A stretch of 64,000 bases of DNA from Thalassovita sp. (GCA_029212905.1 JARGPB010000005.1:62001-126000), one strand, 5' to 3'; shown: positions 1 to 7,858, numbered from the stretch's first letter. Program-made: numbers and translations. Notes: generated by a model from the sequence alone, not told the origin.

Positions 1-994
1 ACAGGAATTCGCTGTTGCGCCCCCCCTTGCCCGCGCCGCGCAAGGTGACAGTGGTTTCCCCCCCCGACAGCAAAACAACCGGCGGCACAAAGGGGCGCGC
101 CCTGGTGGCAACCTCGCGCGCCATAGCCGCGTGAACCTTGGCAACTTCGCGGGCCTCGCCCTCGATTGCGTCAGACAGAATCGCCGGGGTGATCCCATGC
201 TGTGCAGCCAGGCCTGCGGCCGCCTCCAGCGATTTCGCAGCCGAGGCAATGACATGCACCTCGTTCCTCGCAAACCGAGGATCATCGGGCAAGGGCGCGT
301 CCTCGGGGGCCTCGGACAGATAGGCCGCGATCGAGACAGGCAAGTCGATCCCGTAATCACGCACGGCAGCCAATGCCTCGGCCCGGCCCACCGCATCCGG
401 CACAGTCGGCCCCGAGGCCACCTGCGCCGGATCATCCCCAGGGACATCCGACACGATCAGGCTCACCACTCGAGCAGGATACGCGGCCGCGGCCAACCGC
501 CCGCCCTTGATCCGGCTGACCTGCTTTCGCACAGCGTTCATCGCGCCAATCGGTGCCCCGCTGGCCAATAGCGCCTGGTTCAGGGCCACCTCATCTTCGA
601 ATCCCAACCCAGTGGCCGGAGCCGCCAACAAGGCAGACCCCCCGCCACAGACCAAAGCCACCACCAAATCATCCGCCGTCAGATCCGCCACAGCAGCAAA
701 CAACGCCTCGGAGGCGACAACCCCAGCAGCATCAGGCACCGGATGCGCGGCCTCCAATACCTTTACACTCTCGCAAGGACAGGCATAGCCATACCGCGTC
801 ACCACCACCCCTTCGACCGGGCCGTCCCACAAATCCTCGAAAGCGGCGGCCAGCTGCGCCGCCCCCTTGCCAGCGCCGACGACAACGACACGCCCCTTCG
901 GCCGCACGGGCAGATACTCCGCCAGAGCTTTCTTTGGGTCCGCCGCCCGAATAGCAGCGCTGAACATCTGCGTCAGAATTTCCTGGTCCGTCAT
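1..994 (-). CDS. gckA: Glycerate kinase (GckA/TtuD, MOFRL type), C-terminus cut by window edge
   Basis: Phosphorylates D-glycerate to a phosphoglycerate, feeding serine-cycle or glyoxylate-derived C3 into glycolysis. The minus-strand frame is open from an ATG at 994 to the left edge (331 codons). It begins MTDQEILTQMFSAAIRAADP, then shows VVVVGAGKGA near residue 37, LVCGGGSALLAAP near 115, the AMNAVRKQVSRIKGGRLA block, SLIVSDVPGDDP, and SGGETTVTLRGAGKGGRNSEF at the truncated end; this block order is typical of the GckA/TtuD family. GGCGG lies just before the ATG. The complete protein would be about 420 residues, so roughly the last fifth lies outside the window. An eight-base C run at 58-65 reads through in frame, so there is no frameshift. 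The assignment to the family is firm; the exact phosphorylation position (2-phospho or 3-phospho) cannot be told from this. Confidence 0.9.
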   Translation of the reverse strand, partial: MTDQEILTQMFSAAIRAADPKKALAEYLPVRPKGRVVVVGAGKGAAQLAAAFEDLWDGPVEGVVVTRYGYACPCESVKVLEAAHPVPDAAGVVASEALFAAVADLTADDLVVALVCGGGSALLAAPATGLGFEDEVALNQALLASGAPIGAMNAVRKQVSRIKGGRLAAAAYPARVVSLIVSDVPGDDPAQVASGPTVPDAVGRAEALAAVRDYGIDLPVSIAAYLSEAPEDAPLPDDPRFARNEVHVIASAAKSLEAAAGLAAQHGITPAILSDAIEGEAREVAKVHAAMAREVATRARPFVPPVVLLSGGETTVTLRGAGKGGRNSEFL

Positions 995-1096
995 TTCCGC
1001 CTCACCCTAGCCTTTTCCCAACAGGACAACGCGAGACCAGAAACCACAAGCCCCTTTGGGCCGCGGCGCGCCCTTGATGATAGATGCCTCCGGCGG

Positions 1097-1156
1097 GAGT
1101 ATTTTGCGCAAGATGAAAAAACGGGCGCCTTTCCTTTCATCTTGCAAAAAATACTC
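1097..1156. repeat. Inverted pair of the dispersed 22-bp intergenic repeat; only structured part of the 995-1198 gap
   Basis: Two copies of the dispersed repeat face each other. Copy one (1097-1118) reads GAGTATTTT, GC, then GCAAGATGAAA; copy two (1135-1156) is its reverse complement with TT in place of GC. Arms match at 20 of 22 positions around a 16-base loop, so RNA from either strand could fold into a long hairpin. It lies between the divergent glycerate kinase and tpa genes. A 63-codon minus-strand frame across this stretch is only the repeat read as codons. Apart from this and the operator to its right I see nothing in the 995-1316 gap. Confidence 0.85.
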
Positions 1157-1198
1157 ACTTCGCGACGGCAGACTGGCGTGAAACGCTTGGTCGGGCAC

Positions 1199-1231
1199 CT
1201 GGACCTATCAAACTGTGTAACTGGACCTATC
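1199..1231 (+). promoter_or_regulatory. Putative TauR operator: direct repeat CTGGACCTATC x2 upstream of tpa
   Basis: Two identical 11-mers CTGGACCTATC start at 1199 and 1221, exactly 22 bp apart (two helical turns), about 85 bp before the tpa start. MocR/GabR-type regulators bind direct repeats, and from memory the Rhodobacter capsulatus TauR box is CTGGACYTAA, which matches the first eight to nine bases. A related pair lies in front of the MocR gene at 4253. The repeat is seen directly; binding by that protein is inferred. Confidence 0.75.
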
Positions 1232-1316
1232 TCTTTGCCCTGTGCCTGTGTGTAATGGGTTCAACAGGGCCGCGCCGGTTGGCGGGTCTATACCCCTATT
1301 TGATGGAGCTATGATC

Positions 1317-2714
1317 ATGATGGATGGCATGCTTGAGAACGATATTCAGGCCGTAGTGGACGCGGATCGCGCGCATATCTGGCATCACCTGACGCAGCAC
1401 AAACCCTTTGAGACAGCAGATCCGCGGATCATCATCGAAGGTAAGGGCATGCGCGTTTGGGACCAGAACGGCAAGGAGTATCTGGATGCCGTCTCGGGCG
1501 GGGTTTGGACAGTGAACGTGGGCTATGGCCGCGAACAGATCGCTGACGCGGTGCGCGACCAGCTGGTGAAGCTGTGTTACTTCGCGCAATCGGCCGGATC
1601 GGTTGCCGGGTCGCAATTCGCGGAGAAGCTGATCTCGAAAATGCCGGGGATGAGCCGGGTCTATACCACCAATTCCGGGTCCGAAGCGAATGAGAAGGCG
1701 TTCAAGATGATCCGCCAGATCGCGCATAAGAAATATGGCGGCGAGAAGTACAAGATCCTCTATCGCGACCGGGATTATCACGGCGGGACGCTGGCCACGA
1801 TGTCCGCGGGCGGCCAAGACGAGCGCAACATGCAGTACGGACCCTTTGCGCCGGGATTTGTCCGCGTGCCGCACTGCATGGAGTACCGCAAAGACGAACT
1901 GGGGCTGGGCCACCTGTCGGGCCGCGAGTTTGGCATTGCCGCTGCCAACCTGATCGAAGAGGTCATTCTGCGTGAAGGCCCCGAGACTGTCGGCGGGTTG
2001 TGCCTGGAGCCGGTCACGGCGGGGGGGGGCGTGATCACCCCACCCGAGGGATACTGGGAGCGCGTGCAGGAGATCTGCAAGCAATACGACATCCTGCTGC
2101 ATATCGACGAGGTGGTTTGCGGGATTGGCCGGACCGGCACGTGGTTCGGGTATCAGCAATACGGTATCCAGCCCGATTTCGTGACAATGGCCAAGGGTGT
2201 GGCCAGTGGCTATGCCGCGATTGCGCTGTGTGTGACCACCGAAGAGGTTTTTGAGATGTTCAAGTCCGACCCGACGGACAAGCTGGACCATTTCCGGGAT
2301 ATCTCGACCTTTGGGGGATGTGTGGCGGGGCCGGCGGCGGCGCTGGAAAACATGAAGATCATCGAGGACGAAGGGCTGCTGGAAAATTGCGACGCCATGG
2401 GGGCGCGGATGATGGGGAACCTGCAAGCCTTGATGGAGAAGCACGAAATCATCGGGGACGTGCGCGGTAAGGGGCTGTTCCTGGGCGCCGAGCTGGTCAA
2501 GGATCGTGTCACCAAAGAGCCGGTCGAAGAAAAGGACGTGATGGCCGTGGTCGCGGAATGCGGTGCGCAGGGGCTGATTATCGGGGCGTCGAACCGCTCG
2601 ATCCCCGGTCGGAACAACGTGTTGTGTTTCTCGCCTGCTTTGATCGTCACGCCGGAAGATGTGGATCTGATCACCGAGACAGTAGACCGCGCGCTGACCA
2701 AGGTGTTTGGCTGA
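1317..2714 (+). CDS. tpa: Taurine:pyruvate aminotransferase (class III PLP aminotransferase)
   Basis: Transfers the amino group of taurine to pyruvate, giving sulfoacetaldehyde and alanine. The 465-residue protein is a complete class III aminotransferase: YTTNSGSEANEKAFKM (cofactor phosphate cup), DYHGGTLATMS, LHIDEVVCGIGRTG with the cofactor-contacting Asp, and the Schiff-base Lys at about residue 293 in VTMAKGVASGY. The N-terminus (MLENDIQAVVDADRAHIWHH) and LDAVSGGVWTVNVGYGRE strongly resemble Roseobacter and Paracoccus Tpa. ATG codons at 1311, 1317, 1320 and 1329 are in frame; GGAG at 1305-1308 is best spaced for 1317. A longer frame back to 1242 would run close to the operator and lacks family similarity. 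The TauR-like direct repeat upstream supports the taurine role over other omega-amino acid aminotransferases. No xsc gene follows; a terminator comes next. Confidence 0.85.
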   Translation: MMDGMLENDIQAVVDADRAHIWHHLTQHKPFETADPRIIIEGKGMRVWDQNGKEYLDAVSGGVWTVNVGYGREQIADAVRDQLVKLCYFAQSAGSVAGSQFAEKLISKMPGMSRVYTTNSGSEANEKAFKMIRQIAHKKYGGEKYKILYRDRDYHGGTLATMSAGGQDERNMQYGPFAPGFVRVPHCMEYRKDELGLGHLSGREFGIAAANLIEEVILREGPETVGGLCLEPVTAGGGVITPPEGYWERVQEICKQYDILLHIDEVVCGIGRTGTWFGYQQYGIQPDFVTMAKGVASGYAAIALCVTTEEVFEMFKSDPTDKLDHFRDISTFGGCVAGPAAALENMKIIEDEGLLENCDAMGARMMGNLQALMEKHEIIGDVRGKGLFLGAELVKDRVTKEPVEEKDVMAVVAECGAQGLIIGASNRSIPGRNNVLCFSPALIVTPEDVDLITETVDRALTKVFG

Positions 2715-2732
2715 GCCTGACCGGCGCGCAGT

Positions 2733-2754
2733 GAGTATTTTAGGCAAGATGAAA
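2733..2754 (+). repeat. Copy of the dispersed 22-bp intergenic repeat
   Basis: GAGTATTTT, AG, GCAAGATGAAA, with the same fixed ends and variable middle as the other copies. It starts 19 bp after the tpa stop, and its last bases form the left edge of the terminator hairpin that follows. Confidence 0.85.
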
Positions 2755-2777
2755 GGGGCTGCTGATGCGGCCCCTTT
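2752..2777 (+). terminator. Hairpin terminator between tpa and the convergent permease gene
   Basis: AAAGGGGC pairs with GCCCCTTT around a short loop. The A-run on one side and T-run on the other could serve tpa and, on the opposite strand, the permease ending at 2792. Confidence 0.7.
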
Positions 2778-2791
2778 CGTCGTTCAACCGT

Positions 2792-3829
2792 TTAAAGGAT
2801 GGCCTGAAAGAGCAAGCCCGCGAGGATTGCGCCGCTGATGCCAAGGCTGAGGTAGGCCGCAAAGACGCGGGGTTTGACCAGCGACCAGACGGCGGCCATG
2901 GCGGGGACCGAGCTGACGGCTCCTGCGATCATAAAGGACATGGCGGCCCCTGCGCTCATCCCCTGGTCCATCAAGCCGGCCAGAAGCGGGGGCGCGACGT
3001 AGGAGTTCAGGTAGGCAGGCATCCCGACAAAGGCGGCCGTCACGATGGGCAGGACCCCCGTGCCGCCAACCACGCGGGCGATCAGGTCGGCGGGGACGTA
3101 ATGGACCAAGAGCGCCTCGAGTACATAGGCGAAGGCCAGCCATTTCAGCAAGAACAGACCGTTGGTTTTGAATTCATGGACAAAGGTGGCGCGGCGGGCG
3201 GGCTCTTGCCAGAAGTTCCAGTGGGGTTTGCCGGTCAGGTCGGGGCCGCCGCAACCGCAACAGCTGGGGGTCGGCTGAGCACGGAGAGGATCGGAGAAGG
3301 CGCCCTGGTTTTTGAGGGCGCGGATCGCGAAGCCGCCGAACAGCCCCAAGGCGACAGCGAACACGGCCTTTCCGATGGCAAAGGGCCAACCCAGGGCGGC
3401 GGCTGTGATCAACACGGTCGGCGGGTCAATCAGCGGCGAGCTGAGCCAGAAGGCCATGACCGCAGACAGCGGCGCGCCAAGGGCCAGCAGGCCAGCGATG
3501 AAGGGGATCACCTCGCATGAACAGAACGGGGCCAGGCCGCCAAAAATCGCAGCAAGGAAAATCATCCGGGTTTCGCGCCCCTCGAAGGCGCGGGCGACCA
3601 TGACCTCGGCGCCGGTGGCCTTGAGGTAGGACAGCAAAAGGACGGCAAAGACAATGTATTGAGCGGTGTGGGACAGGGCCTTGGCCGCAAAAAGGACCAC
3701 AGGCCAAAGGTTGTCGCCATCCAGCAGCGCCACCGCGGCCAGGATCAGCAGGATCAACACCCACGGCGATTTCAGATAGGCCAGAAGGGCGCGGTCAGGG
3801 GCGCCAGCGTTTTGGGCTAGGTCAGCCAT
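2792..3829 (-). CDS. Permease of the ArsP/SO_0444 (DUF318-like) family with cysteine motifs
   Basis: Polytopic inner-membrane protein of 345 residues, about eight to ten hydrophobic segments. Family landmarks are FCSCEVIPF (Cys103, Cys105) followed by GLLALGAPLSAVMAFWLSSP near 112-131, seen in permeases that export organoarsenicals (ArsP) or are annotated as Cu/Zn efflux proteins (SO_0444). A cytoplasmic loop has SCCGCGG (Cys190, 191, 193), a likely metal or metalloid site. The start at 3829 overlaps the last codons of the ArsR gene by 8 bp (ATGGCTGA), implying translational coupling; the longer frame to 3958 lies inside that gene and is rejected. Co-transcription with an ArsR-type repressor suggests metal- or arsenical-induced export. 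The substrate cannot be told from the sequence. Confidence 0.8.
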   Translation of the reverse strand: MADLAQNAGAPDRALLAYLKSPWVLILLILAAVALLDGDNLWPVVLFAAKALSHTAQYIVFAVLLLSYLKATGAEVMVARAFEGRETRMIFLAAIFGGLAPFCSCEVIPFIAGLLALGAPLSAVMAFWLSSPLIDPPTVLITAAALGWPFAIGKAVFAVALGLFGGFAIRALKNQGAFSDPLRAQPTPSCCGCGGPDLTGKPHWNFWQEPARRATFVHEFKTNGLFLLKWLAFAYVLEALLVHYVPADLIARVVGGTGVLPIVTAAFVGMPAYLNSYVAPPLLAGLMDQGMSAGAAMSFMIAGAVSSVPAMAAVWSLVKPRVFAAYLSLGISGAILAGLLFQAIL

Positions 3830-4133
3830 CGTTTGCAACCTCTCTGCTAAGATCAGCGCAGCATTCACATAGGATAAATTCAGCGAGCTTTTGCAAGGCG
3901 TCGAAACGTGCGCGTGTGATTGTGCTGCGGCCCAGGCGGGTCTGTACGACCACCCCACCAGCGGCCAGGAATTTCAGATGATGGGCCAGGGTTGAGGGCG
4001 CGATACCCGTTCGTTCCTGGATTTCGCCGACGCTCAGGCCGGGTTCTCCGGCGCGAACAAGCACGTTCAGCACCCTAAGGCGGGCTTCGGACCCGATTGC
4101 GTTGAACCCGTTGGCTGCTTCGTCCCAGTCCAT
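3822..4133 (-). CDS. ArsR-family metal(loid)-responsive transcriptional repressor
   Basis: A 103-residue winged helix-turn-helix protein. Residues 12-75 carry the ArsR fold (SEARLRVLNVLVRAG, LSVGEIQERTGIAPSTLAHHLKFLAAGGVV). The C-terminus has LCECC (Cys89, 91, 92), a plausible thiolate site for arsenite or another soft metal; the classic ELCVCDL site on the DNA-reading helix is absent, so sensing would be C-terminal. It is the first gene of a two-gene operon with the cysteine-rich permease. The AT-rich stretch 4151-4176, with repeated TTAAACT and AACTAGTTTTATAGTT, is the likely promoter/operator. Effector identity is unknown. Confidence 0.88.
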   Translation of the reverse strand: MDWDEAANGFNAIGSEARLRVLNVLVRAGEPGLSVGEIQERTGIAPSTLAHHLKFLAAGGVVVQTRLGRSTITRARFDALQKLAEFILCECCADLSREVANDG

Positions 4134-4204
4134 GACTCACCTCGATTCGATTAAACTAGTTTTATAGTTATTAAACTTTGTCGCGCCACGTCAAGAGAAA
4201 CATC

Positions 4205-4237
4205 GACCATGCCAGATTGTGCCCCAGATAAGTCCAG
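4205..4237 (-). promoter_or_regulatory. Putative TauR operator in front of tauR (one good and one degenerate repeat)
   Basis: On the minus strand CTGGACTTATC (4227-4237) is followed, again at 22 bp, by CTGGCATGGTC (4205-4215). The first matches the tpa operator at ten of 11 positions; the second keeps CTGG, the central T and the final TC. Same spacing as at tpa but opposite orientation relative to the gene. It ends 15 bp before the tauR start, which fits autoregulation. Confidence 0.6.
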
Positions 4238-4252
4238 TCTAGACTGACAGGC

Positions 4253-5725
4253 ATGACAATTCCGGCCGAGAGCTTTCTTTTGGATCCTGCGGCGCAGGGG
4301 ACTTTGCAGGCGCAGATCCAGCAAATGGTTGCGCAGGGCATTCTGTCGGGACGGTTTGCGCGCGGGGAAAAACTGCCCTCGTCCCGAAAGCTGGCACAGC
4401 ATCTGGGGATCAGCCGGATCACCGTGACGCTGGCCTATACCGAGCTGGTCGCCAGCGATTATCTGAGCGCGCAAGGGCGGTCGGGATACTATGTGTCCGA
4501 CACAGCGCCCGAGCCTCCGGTTGCGCCGCCCCAGGTCGCGCGGGCCGACGGGGTGGACTGGACCCGCGCCATTGGGCAACGGTTTTCAGGGGGTATCACG
4601 CCAGAGCGCCCGCAGAACTGGGCGCAGTTCCGATACCCGTTCATCTATGGGCAGGCCGACCCGTCTCTGTTCGACCATGCGCATTGGCGGCTCTGTGCGA
4701 TGAAGGCGCTAGGGCATAAAGATTTCAATGCTTTAACCACGGATTACTATGATCAGGACGACCCGAAACTGATCGAATTCATCCTGCGCCATACCCTGCC
4801 GCGCCGGGGAATCATCGCGCGCCCATCCGAGGTTTTGCTGACCCTGGGCGCGCAGAATGCCTTGTGGCTGGCCGCGCAAGTGCTGTTGACGCAACGGCGG
4901 GTCGCTGCTGTTGAAAACCCGTGTTACCCGGCCCTGCAAGACATCCTGACCCAGTCGCGGTGCCATCTGGCGGCCGTGGATGTGGATGCGGATGGTCTCC
5001 CGCCCGAGGAAATCCCGCAGGCGGATGTGATATTCACCACGCCCTCGCATCAATGCCCGACCACGACGACCATGCCGCTGGAGCGTCGTCATGCCCTGCT
5101 GAAACGCGCACAAGAGATGGACGCCCTGATCGTCGAGGATGACTATGAATTCGAGATGTCATTCCTGTCGCCTCCCTCGCCCGCGCTGAAATCGCTGGAT
5201 GCAGACGGCCGTGTGATCTACGTGGGCAGTTTCTCGAAATCGTTGTTTCCCGGGCTGCGGCTGGGCTATCTGGTCGGCTCTGAGGCGTTCATCCGCGAGG
5301 CTCGGGCGCTGCGCGCCAGCGTCCTGCGCCACCCGCCGGGACATATCCAGCGCACCGCCGCATATTTCCTGAGTCTGGGCCATTACGACGCGCAGATCCA
5401 CAAAATGAGCAAAGGACTGGCCGAACGGCGCACCGTGATGGAGACCGAAATCCGCAAACACGGTCTGGAAATCGCCGGGGGCGGATCATTCGGCGGATCG
5501 TCGTTTTGGATGCGCGCGCCGAACGGGACCGACACCCATGTCCTGGCGCGCGACCTCCAAACGCAAGGGGTGCTGATCGAACCTGGACGGCATTTTTTCT
5601 CGGGTGACAGCCCTCCGGCGAATTTCTACCGGCTGGCCTATTCCTCGATCCCGATCGAGCGCATCCCCGCTGGAATCGCCAAAATTGCCGCCGCGATCCA
5701 CACGCCCCGAGCGCCCGCTGAATAG
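4253..5725 (+). CDS. tauR: MocR-type (GntR-HTH plus aminotransferase) regulator, probably TauR
   Basis: A 490-residue MocR/GabR-class regulator. Residues about 15-82 form a GntR winged helix (LQAQIQQMVAQGILSGRFARGEKLPSSRKLAQHL, ISRITVTLAYTELVASDYL). A linker leads to a fold-type I aminotransferase domain (about 120-485) with the PLP lysine at about 329 in VGSFSKSLFPGLRLGYLV and DDYEFEM carrying the cofactor Asp. In this class the cofactor domain senses an amine; TauR activates taurine genes in Rhodobacter. Its N-terminus resembles TauR as I remember it, and the gene lies between tpa and the pta-ackA pair, with matching 22-bp-spaced direct repeats before tpa and itself. Function as TauR is an inference from these points. 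The ATG follows GACAGGC. Confidence 0.8.
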   Translation: MTIPAESFLLDPAAQGTLQAQIQQMVAQGILSGRFARGEKLPSSRKLAQHLGISRITVTLAYTELVASDYLSAQGRSGYYVSDTAPEPPVAPPQVARADGVDWTRAIGQRFSGGITPERPQNWAQFRYPFIYGQADPSLFDHAHWRLCAMKALGHKDFNALTTDYYDQDDPKLIEFILRHTLPRRGIIARPSEVLLTLGAQNALWLAAQVLLTQRRVAAVENPCYPALQDILTQSRCHLAAVDVDADGLPPEEIPQADVIFTTPSHQCPTTTTMPLERRHALLKRAQEMDALIVEDDYEFEMSFLSPPSPALKSLDADGRVIYVGSFSKSLFPGLRLGYLVGSEAFIREARALRASVLRHPPGHIQRTAAYFLSLGHYDAQIHKMSKGLAERRTVMETEIRKHGLEIAGGGSFGGSSFWMRAPNGTDTHVLARDLQTQGVLIEPGRHFFSGDSPPANFYRLAYSSIPIERIPAGIAKIAAAIHTPRAPAE

Positions 5726-5844
5726 GCGGGCCAAAATGCCGCAATGCAGCGTCCGCAACGACACATCTGGTATCACGACACAAGTTTGTTACGCTTACGG
5801 CTCATTCCCTCGGGGGTCTGCGACGCCCAATGAAAGGTATTTTG

Positions 5845-6795
5845 ATGCAAGTTCCGGTCCGTGACCCGTTTCCATTTCTGTCCTCGGTTTCGGCCAACGC
5901 GCCTCGGCGATTGCTTGCGCAGGCCAAGGGGTTGCCGACGCCGCGCGTGGCGCTGGTCAACGCCGGGTCCGTCAACGCCTTGGAGGGCATCCGCGAAGCC
6001 GCCGACGAGGGCCTGGCCGACCCGGTGCTGATTGGCGACGTCGAGAAAATCAAAACCGTCGCGGATGAGATCGAATGGGATATTTCCGCGCTGCCGCTGA
6101 TCAATGCGCCACATGCCACTGCCGCGCCGATGGCTGCGGAAATGGCACGTACGGGGCAGGTGCAGGCGATCATGAAGGGGCAAATTCACACCTCGACCTT
6201 TCTTAAGGGTTTGCTGCCCAGCTCGGCCGGGCTGCGGGCGCCGGGAACGCGTTGTGGGCACGTGTTTCATGTGACGGCGCCAGGATCGGACCGGCCCTTG
6301 CTGATGACCGATGGGGCGCTGAACGTGAACCCCGACGTGGAGACCCGCAAGGAATGTCTGCGCCACGCGGTAAAGCTGGCGCATCAGTTGGGCATCACAG
6401 AACCCAAGGCCGGTATCCTGTCCGCAACCGAAGACCCGATCCCGTCGCTGCCCAACTCGATGGAGGCGCGCGAGATCGCCGACTGGGCCAAGACCGCCCT
6501 GCCCCATTGCACCGTCACCGGCCCCATGGCGATGGACCTGATCCTGTCGAAAGAGGCCGCAGCCGCCAAGGGGTTTGAGTCGGCGGTCTGTGGTGACGCG
6601 GACATTATCCTAAGCCCCAACATCACCACTGCCAATGCGGTCTTCAAGCTGATGGTGCTGGGCATGGGCTGCTGCGCGGCGGGGCTGGTGCTGGGGGCCA
6701 AAGTACCGATCCTGCTAACGTCGCGCGCGCAGGCGGCCCCAGCGCGCATCGCATCCGCCGCATTGGGGGTAATCGCCGCCGAGGCCCCGGAATGA
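5845..6795 (+). CDS. pta: Phosphate acetyl/butyryltransferase (PTA_PTB family)
   Basis: Interconverts acyl phosphate and acyl-CoA. The 316-residue protein is a single PTA_PTB domain without the N-terminal extensions of large Pta: RVALVNAGSVNALEGI, ADPVLIGD, IMKGQIHTSTFLKGLL near 110, RPLLMTDGALNVNPD, GPMAMDLILSKEAAAAKGF, and a C-terminal GADIILSPN-type block (GDADIILSPNITTANAVFK). GAAAGG is spaced seven bases from the ATG at 5845; an in-frame ATG at 5830 is possible. It overlaps ackA by 4 bp. Next to tauR the natural substrate would be acetyl phosphate from sulfoacetaldehyde acetyltransferase, but similarity alone would equally allow butyryl phosphate. No TauR-like repeat was found in front of it. 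Confidence 0.82.
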   Translation: MQVPVRDPFPFLSSVSANAPRRLLAQAKGLPTPRVALVNAGSVNALEGIREAADEGLADPVLIGDVEKIKTVADEIEWDISALPLINAPHATAAPMAAEMARTGQVQAIMKGQIHTSTFLKGLLPSSAGLRAPGTRCGHVFHVTAPGSDRPLLMTDGALNVNPDVETRKECLRHAVKLAHQLGITEPKAGILSATEDPIPSLPNSMEAREIADWAKTALPHCTVTGPMAMDLILSKEAAAAKGFESAVCGDADIILSPNITTANAVFKLMVLGMGCCAAGLVLGAKVPILLTSRAQAAPARIASAALGVIAAEAPE

Positions 6796-7853
6796 TTCTG
6801 GTCGTCAACGCAGGCAGCAGCTCGATCAAGATCGAACTTTTCGACAAGAATCTGACCGCCGTTCTGGCTGGCAAAGTCACCGAAATCGGTGGCAACGCCC
6901 GGATCAATCTGGGCGGGCTGGATCAGGGGGTATTTGCCCCAGACCATAAGGCCGCGTTCCGGTCGATTCTGGAGGCGTTGGCCGCGCAGGGCCACCCTGC
7001 CGAGACCATGGAGGCCGCCGCCCATCGTATCGTGCATGGCGGCCCGGACCTATGCGATCCGGTCCTGCTGACTGCGGATGTCCTGACCAAGGTCGAAGGC
7101 TATAACCATCTGGCACCCCTGCATAATCCTCATAATCTGTCAGCGATCCGCGCCTTGGCCGATCTGGTTCCGGGCCTGCCGCAATACGCCAGTTTCGACA
7201 CCGCCTTTCATGCAGGCAACGCCGAGATCGTGACCACCTATGCGATCCCGAAATCCGAACGCGACAAGGGCATTCGACGCTATGGGTTCCACGGGCTCAG
7301 CTATGCCAGCCTGACCGAGGCTTTGGGCGCGGATCTGCCTCGTCGCCTTTTGGCGCTTCATCTGGGGAACGGATCGTCGCTATGTGCGATTCTCGACGGG
7401 AAATCGGTCGCCAGTTCCATGGGCTATTCCCCGGTCGAAGGGCTGGTCATGGGGACACGGCCTGGCGGGTTCGATTCCATGGCCGTTCTGCGGATGGTGG
7501 ATGACTACGGACCGGACGAGACCCTGCGCCTACTGAACAAGGAAAGCGGGCTGAAGGGGCTGGGTGGCACGAATAACATGGTCGATCTGCTGGCCTCGGA
7601 TACCGATGAGGCACGGTTCGCCGTGGATCACTATTGCTATTGGGCGGCGCGCAATGCGGGATCGGCTGTGGTGGCGATGGGGGGCGTGGACGCGATCGCC
7701 TTTACCGGCGGAATTGGCGAGAATTCAGATGAAATTCGCGGCCGTATCCTTGGCCATCTGGCGTTTCTGGGGGAGTTGCCCGTGCATGTGATCCCCGCCG
7801 ACGAAGAGCGCCAGATCGCGCGCGACGCGCTGTCACTGATCACCGCAGGCTAA
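6792..7853 (+). CDS. ackA: Acetate kinase (short form)
   Basis: Converts acyl phosphate plus ADP to carboxylate plus ATP. Family motifs are intact: VVNAGSSSIK at residue 4 (Asn, phosphate), AAHRIVHGG (substrate Arg), APLHNPHNL, FDTAFH (Asp), RRYGFHGLSY, LALHLGNGSS (phosphate loop), MGTRPGGFD, and IAFTGGIGENSDEIR near the end, closing with VIPADEERQIARDA. At 353 residues it is about 40-50 shorter than typical acetate kinase, with gaps in loops rather than lost catalytic residues. The ATGA overlap with pta indicates coupling, so acyl phosphate could go to acyl-CoA or ATP. A propionate or butyrate kinase role is not excluded. Confidence 0.87.
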   Translation: MILVVNAGSSSIKIELFDKNLTAVLAGKVTEIGGNARINLGGLDQGVFAPDHKAAFRSILEALAAQGHPAETMEAAAHRIVHGGPDLCDPVLLTADVLTKVEGYNHLAPLHNPHNLSAIRALADLVPGLPQYASFDTAFHAGNAEIVTTYAIPKSERDKGIRRYGFHGLSYASLTEALGADLPRRLLALHLGNGSSLCAILDGKSVASSMGYSPVEGLVMGTRPGGFDSMAVLRMVDDYGPDETLRLLNKESGLKGLGGTNNMVDLLASDTDEARFAVDHYCYWAARNAGSAVVAMGGVDAIAFTGGIGENSDEIRGRILGHLAFLGELPVHVIPADEERQIARDALSLITAG

Positions 7854-7858
7854 ATGAT

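Noticed and set aside
58..65. Run of eight C suspected to break the glycerate kinase gene
   Set aside because: The minus-strand reading stays in frame through it (SGGETTVTLRG), matching the family.
1007..1198. 63-codon minus-strand frame in the gap before tpa
   Set aside because: It consists largely of the two inverted repeat copies read as codons and has no ribosome site.
1296..2747. 483-codon open frame antisense to tpa
   Set aside because: It mirrors the tpa codons; its composition is rich in Arg, His and Pro, with no domain, and the forward gene has full family motifs. The same holds for long antisense frames at 8995-10329, 10895-12457, 16381-17493 and 32156-33502.
5726..5844. TauR-type repeat before pta
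   Set aside because: No CTGGAC pair is present in this gap; control of pta-ackA may come from read-through or another signal.
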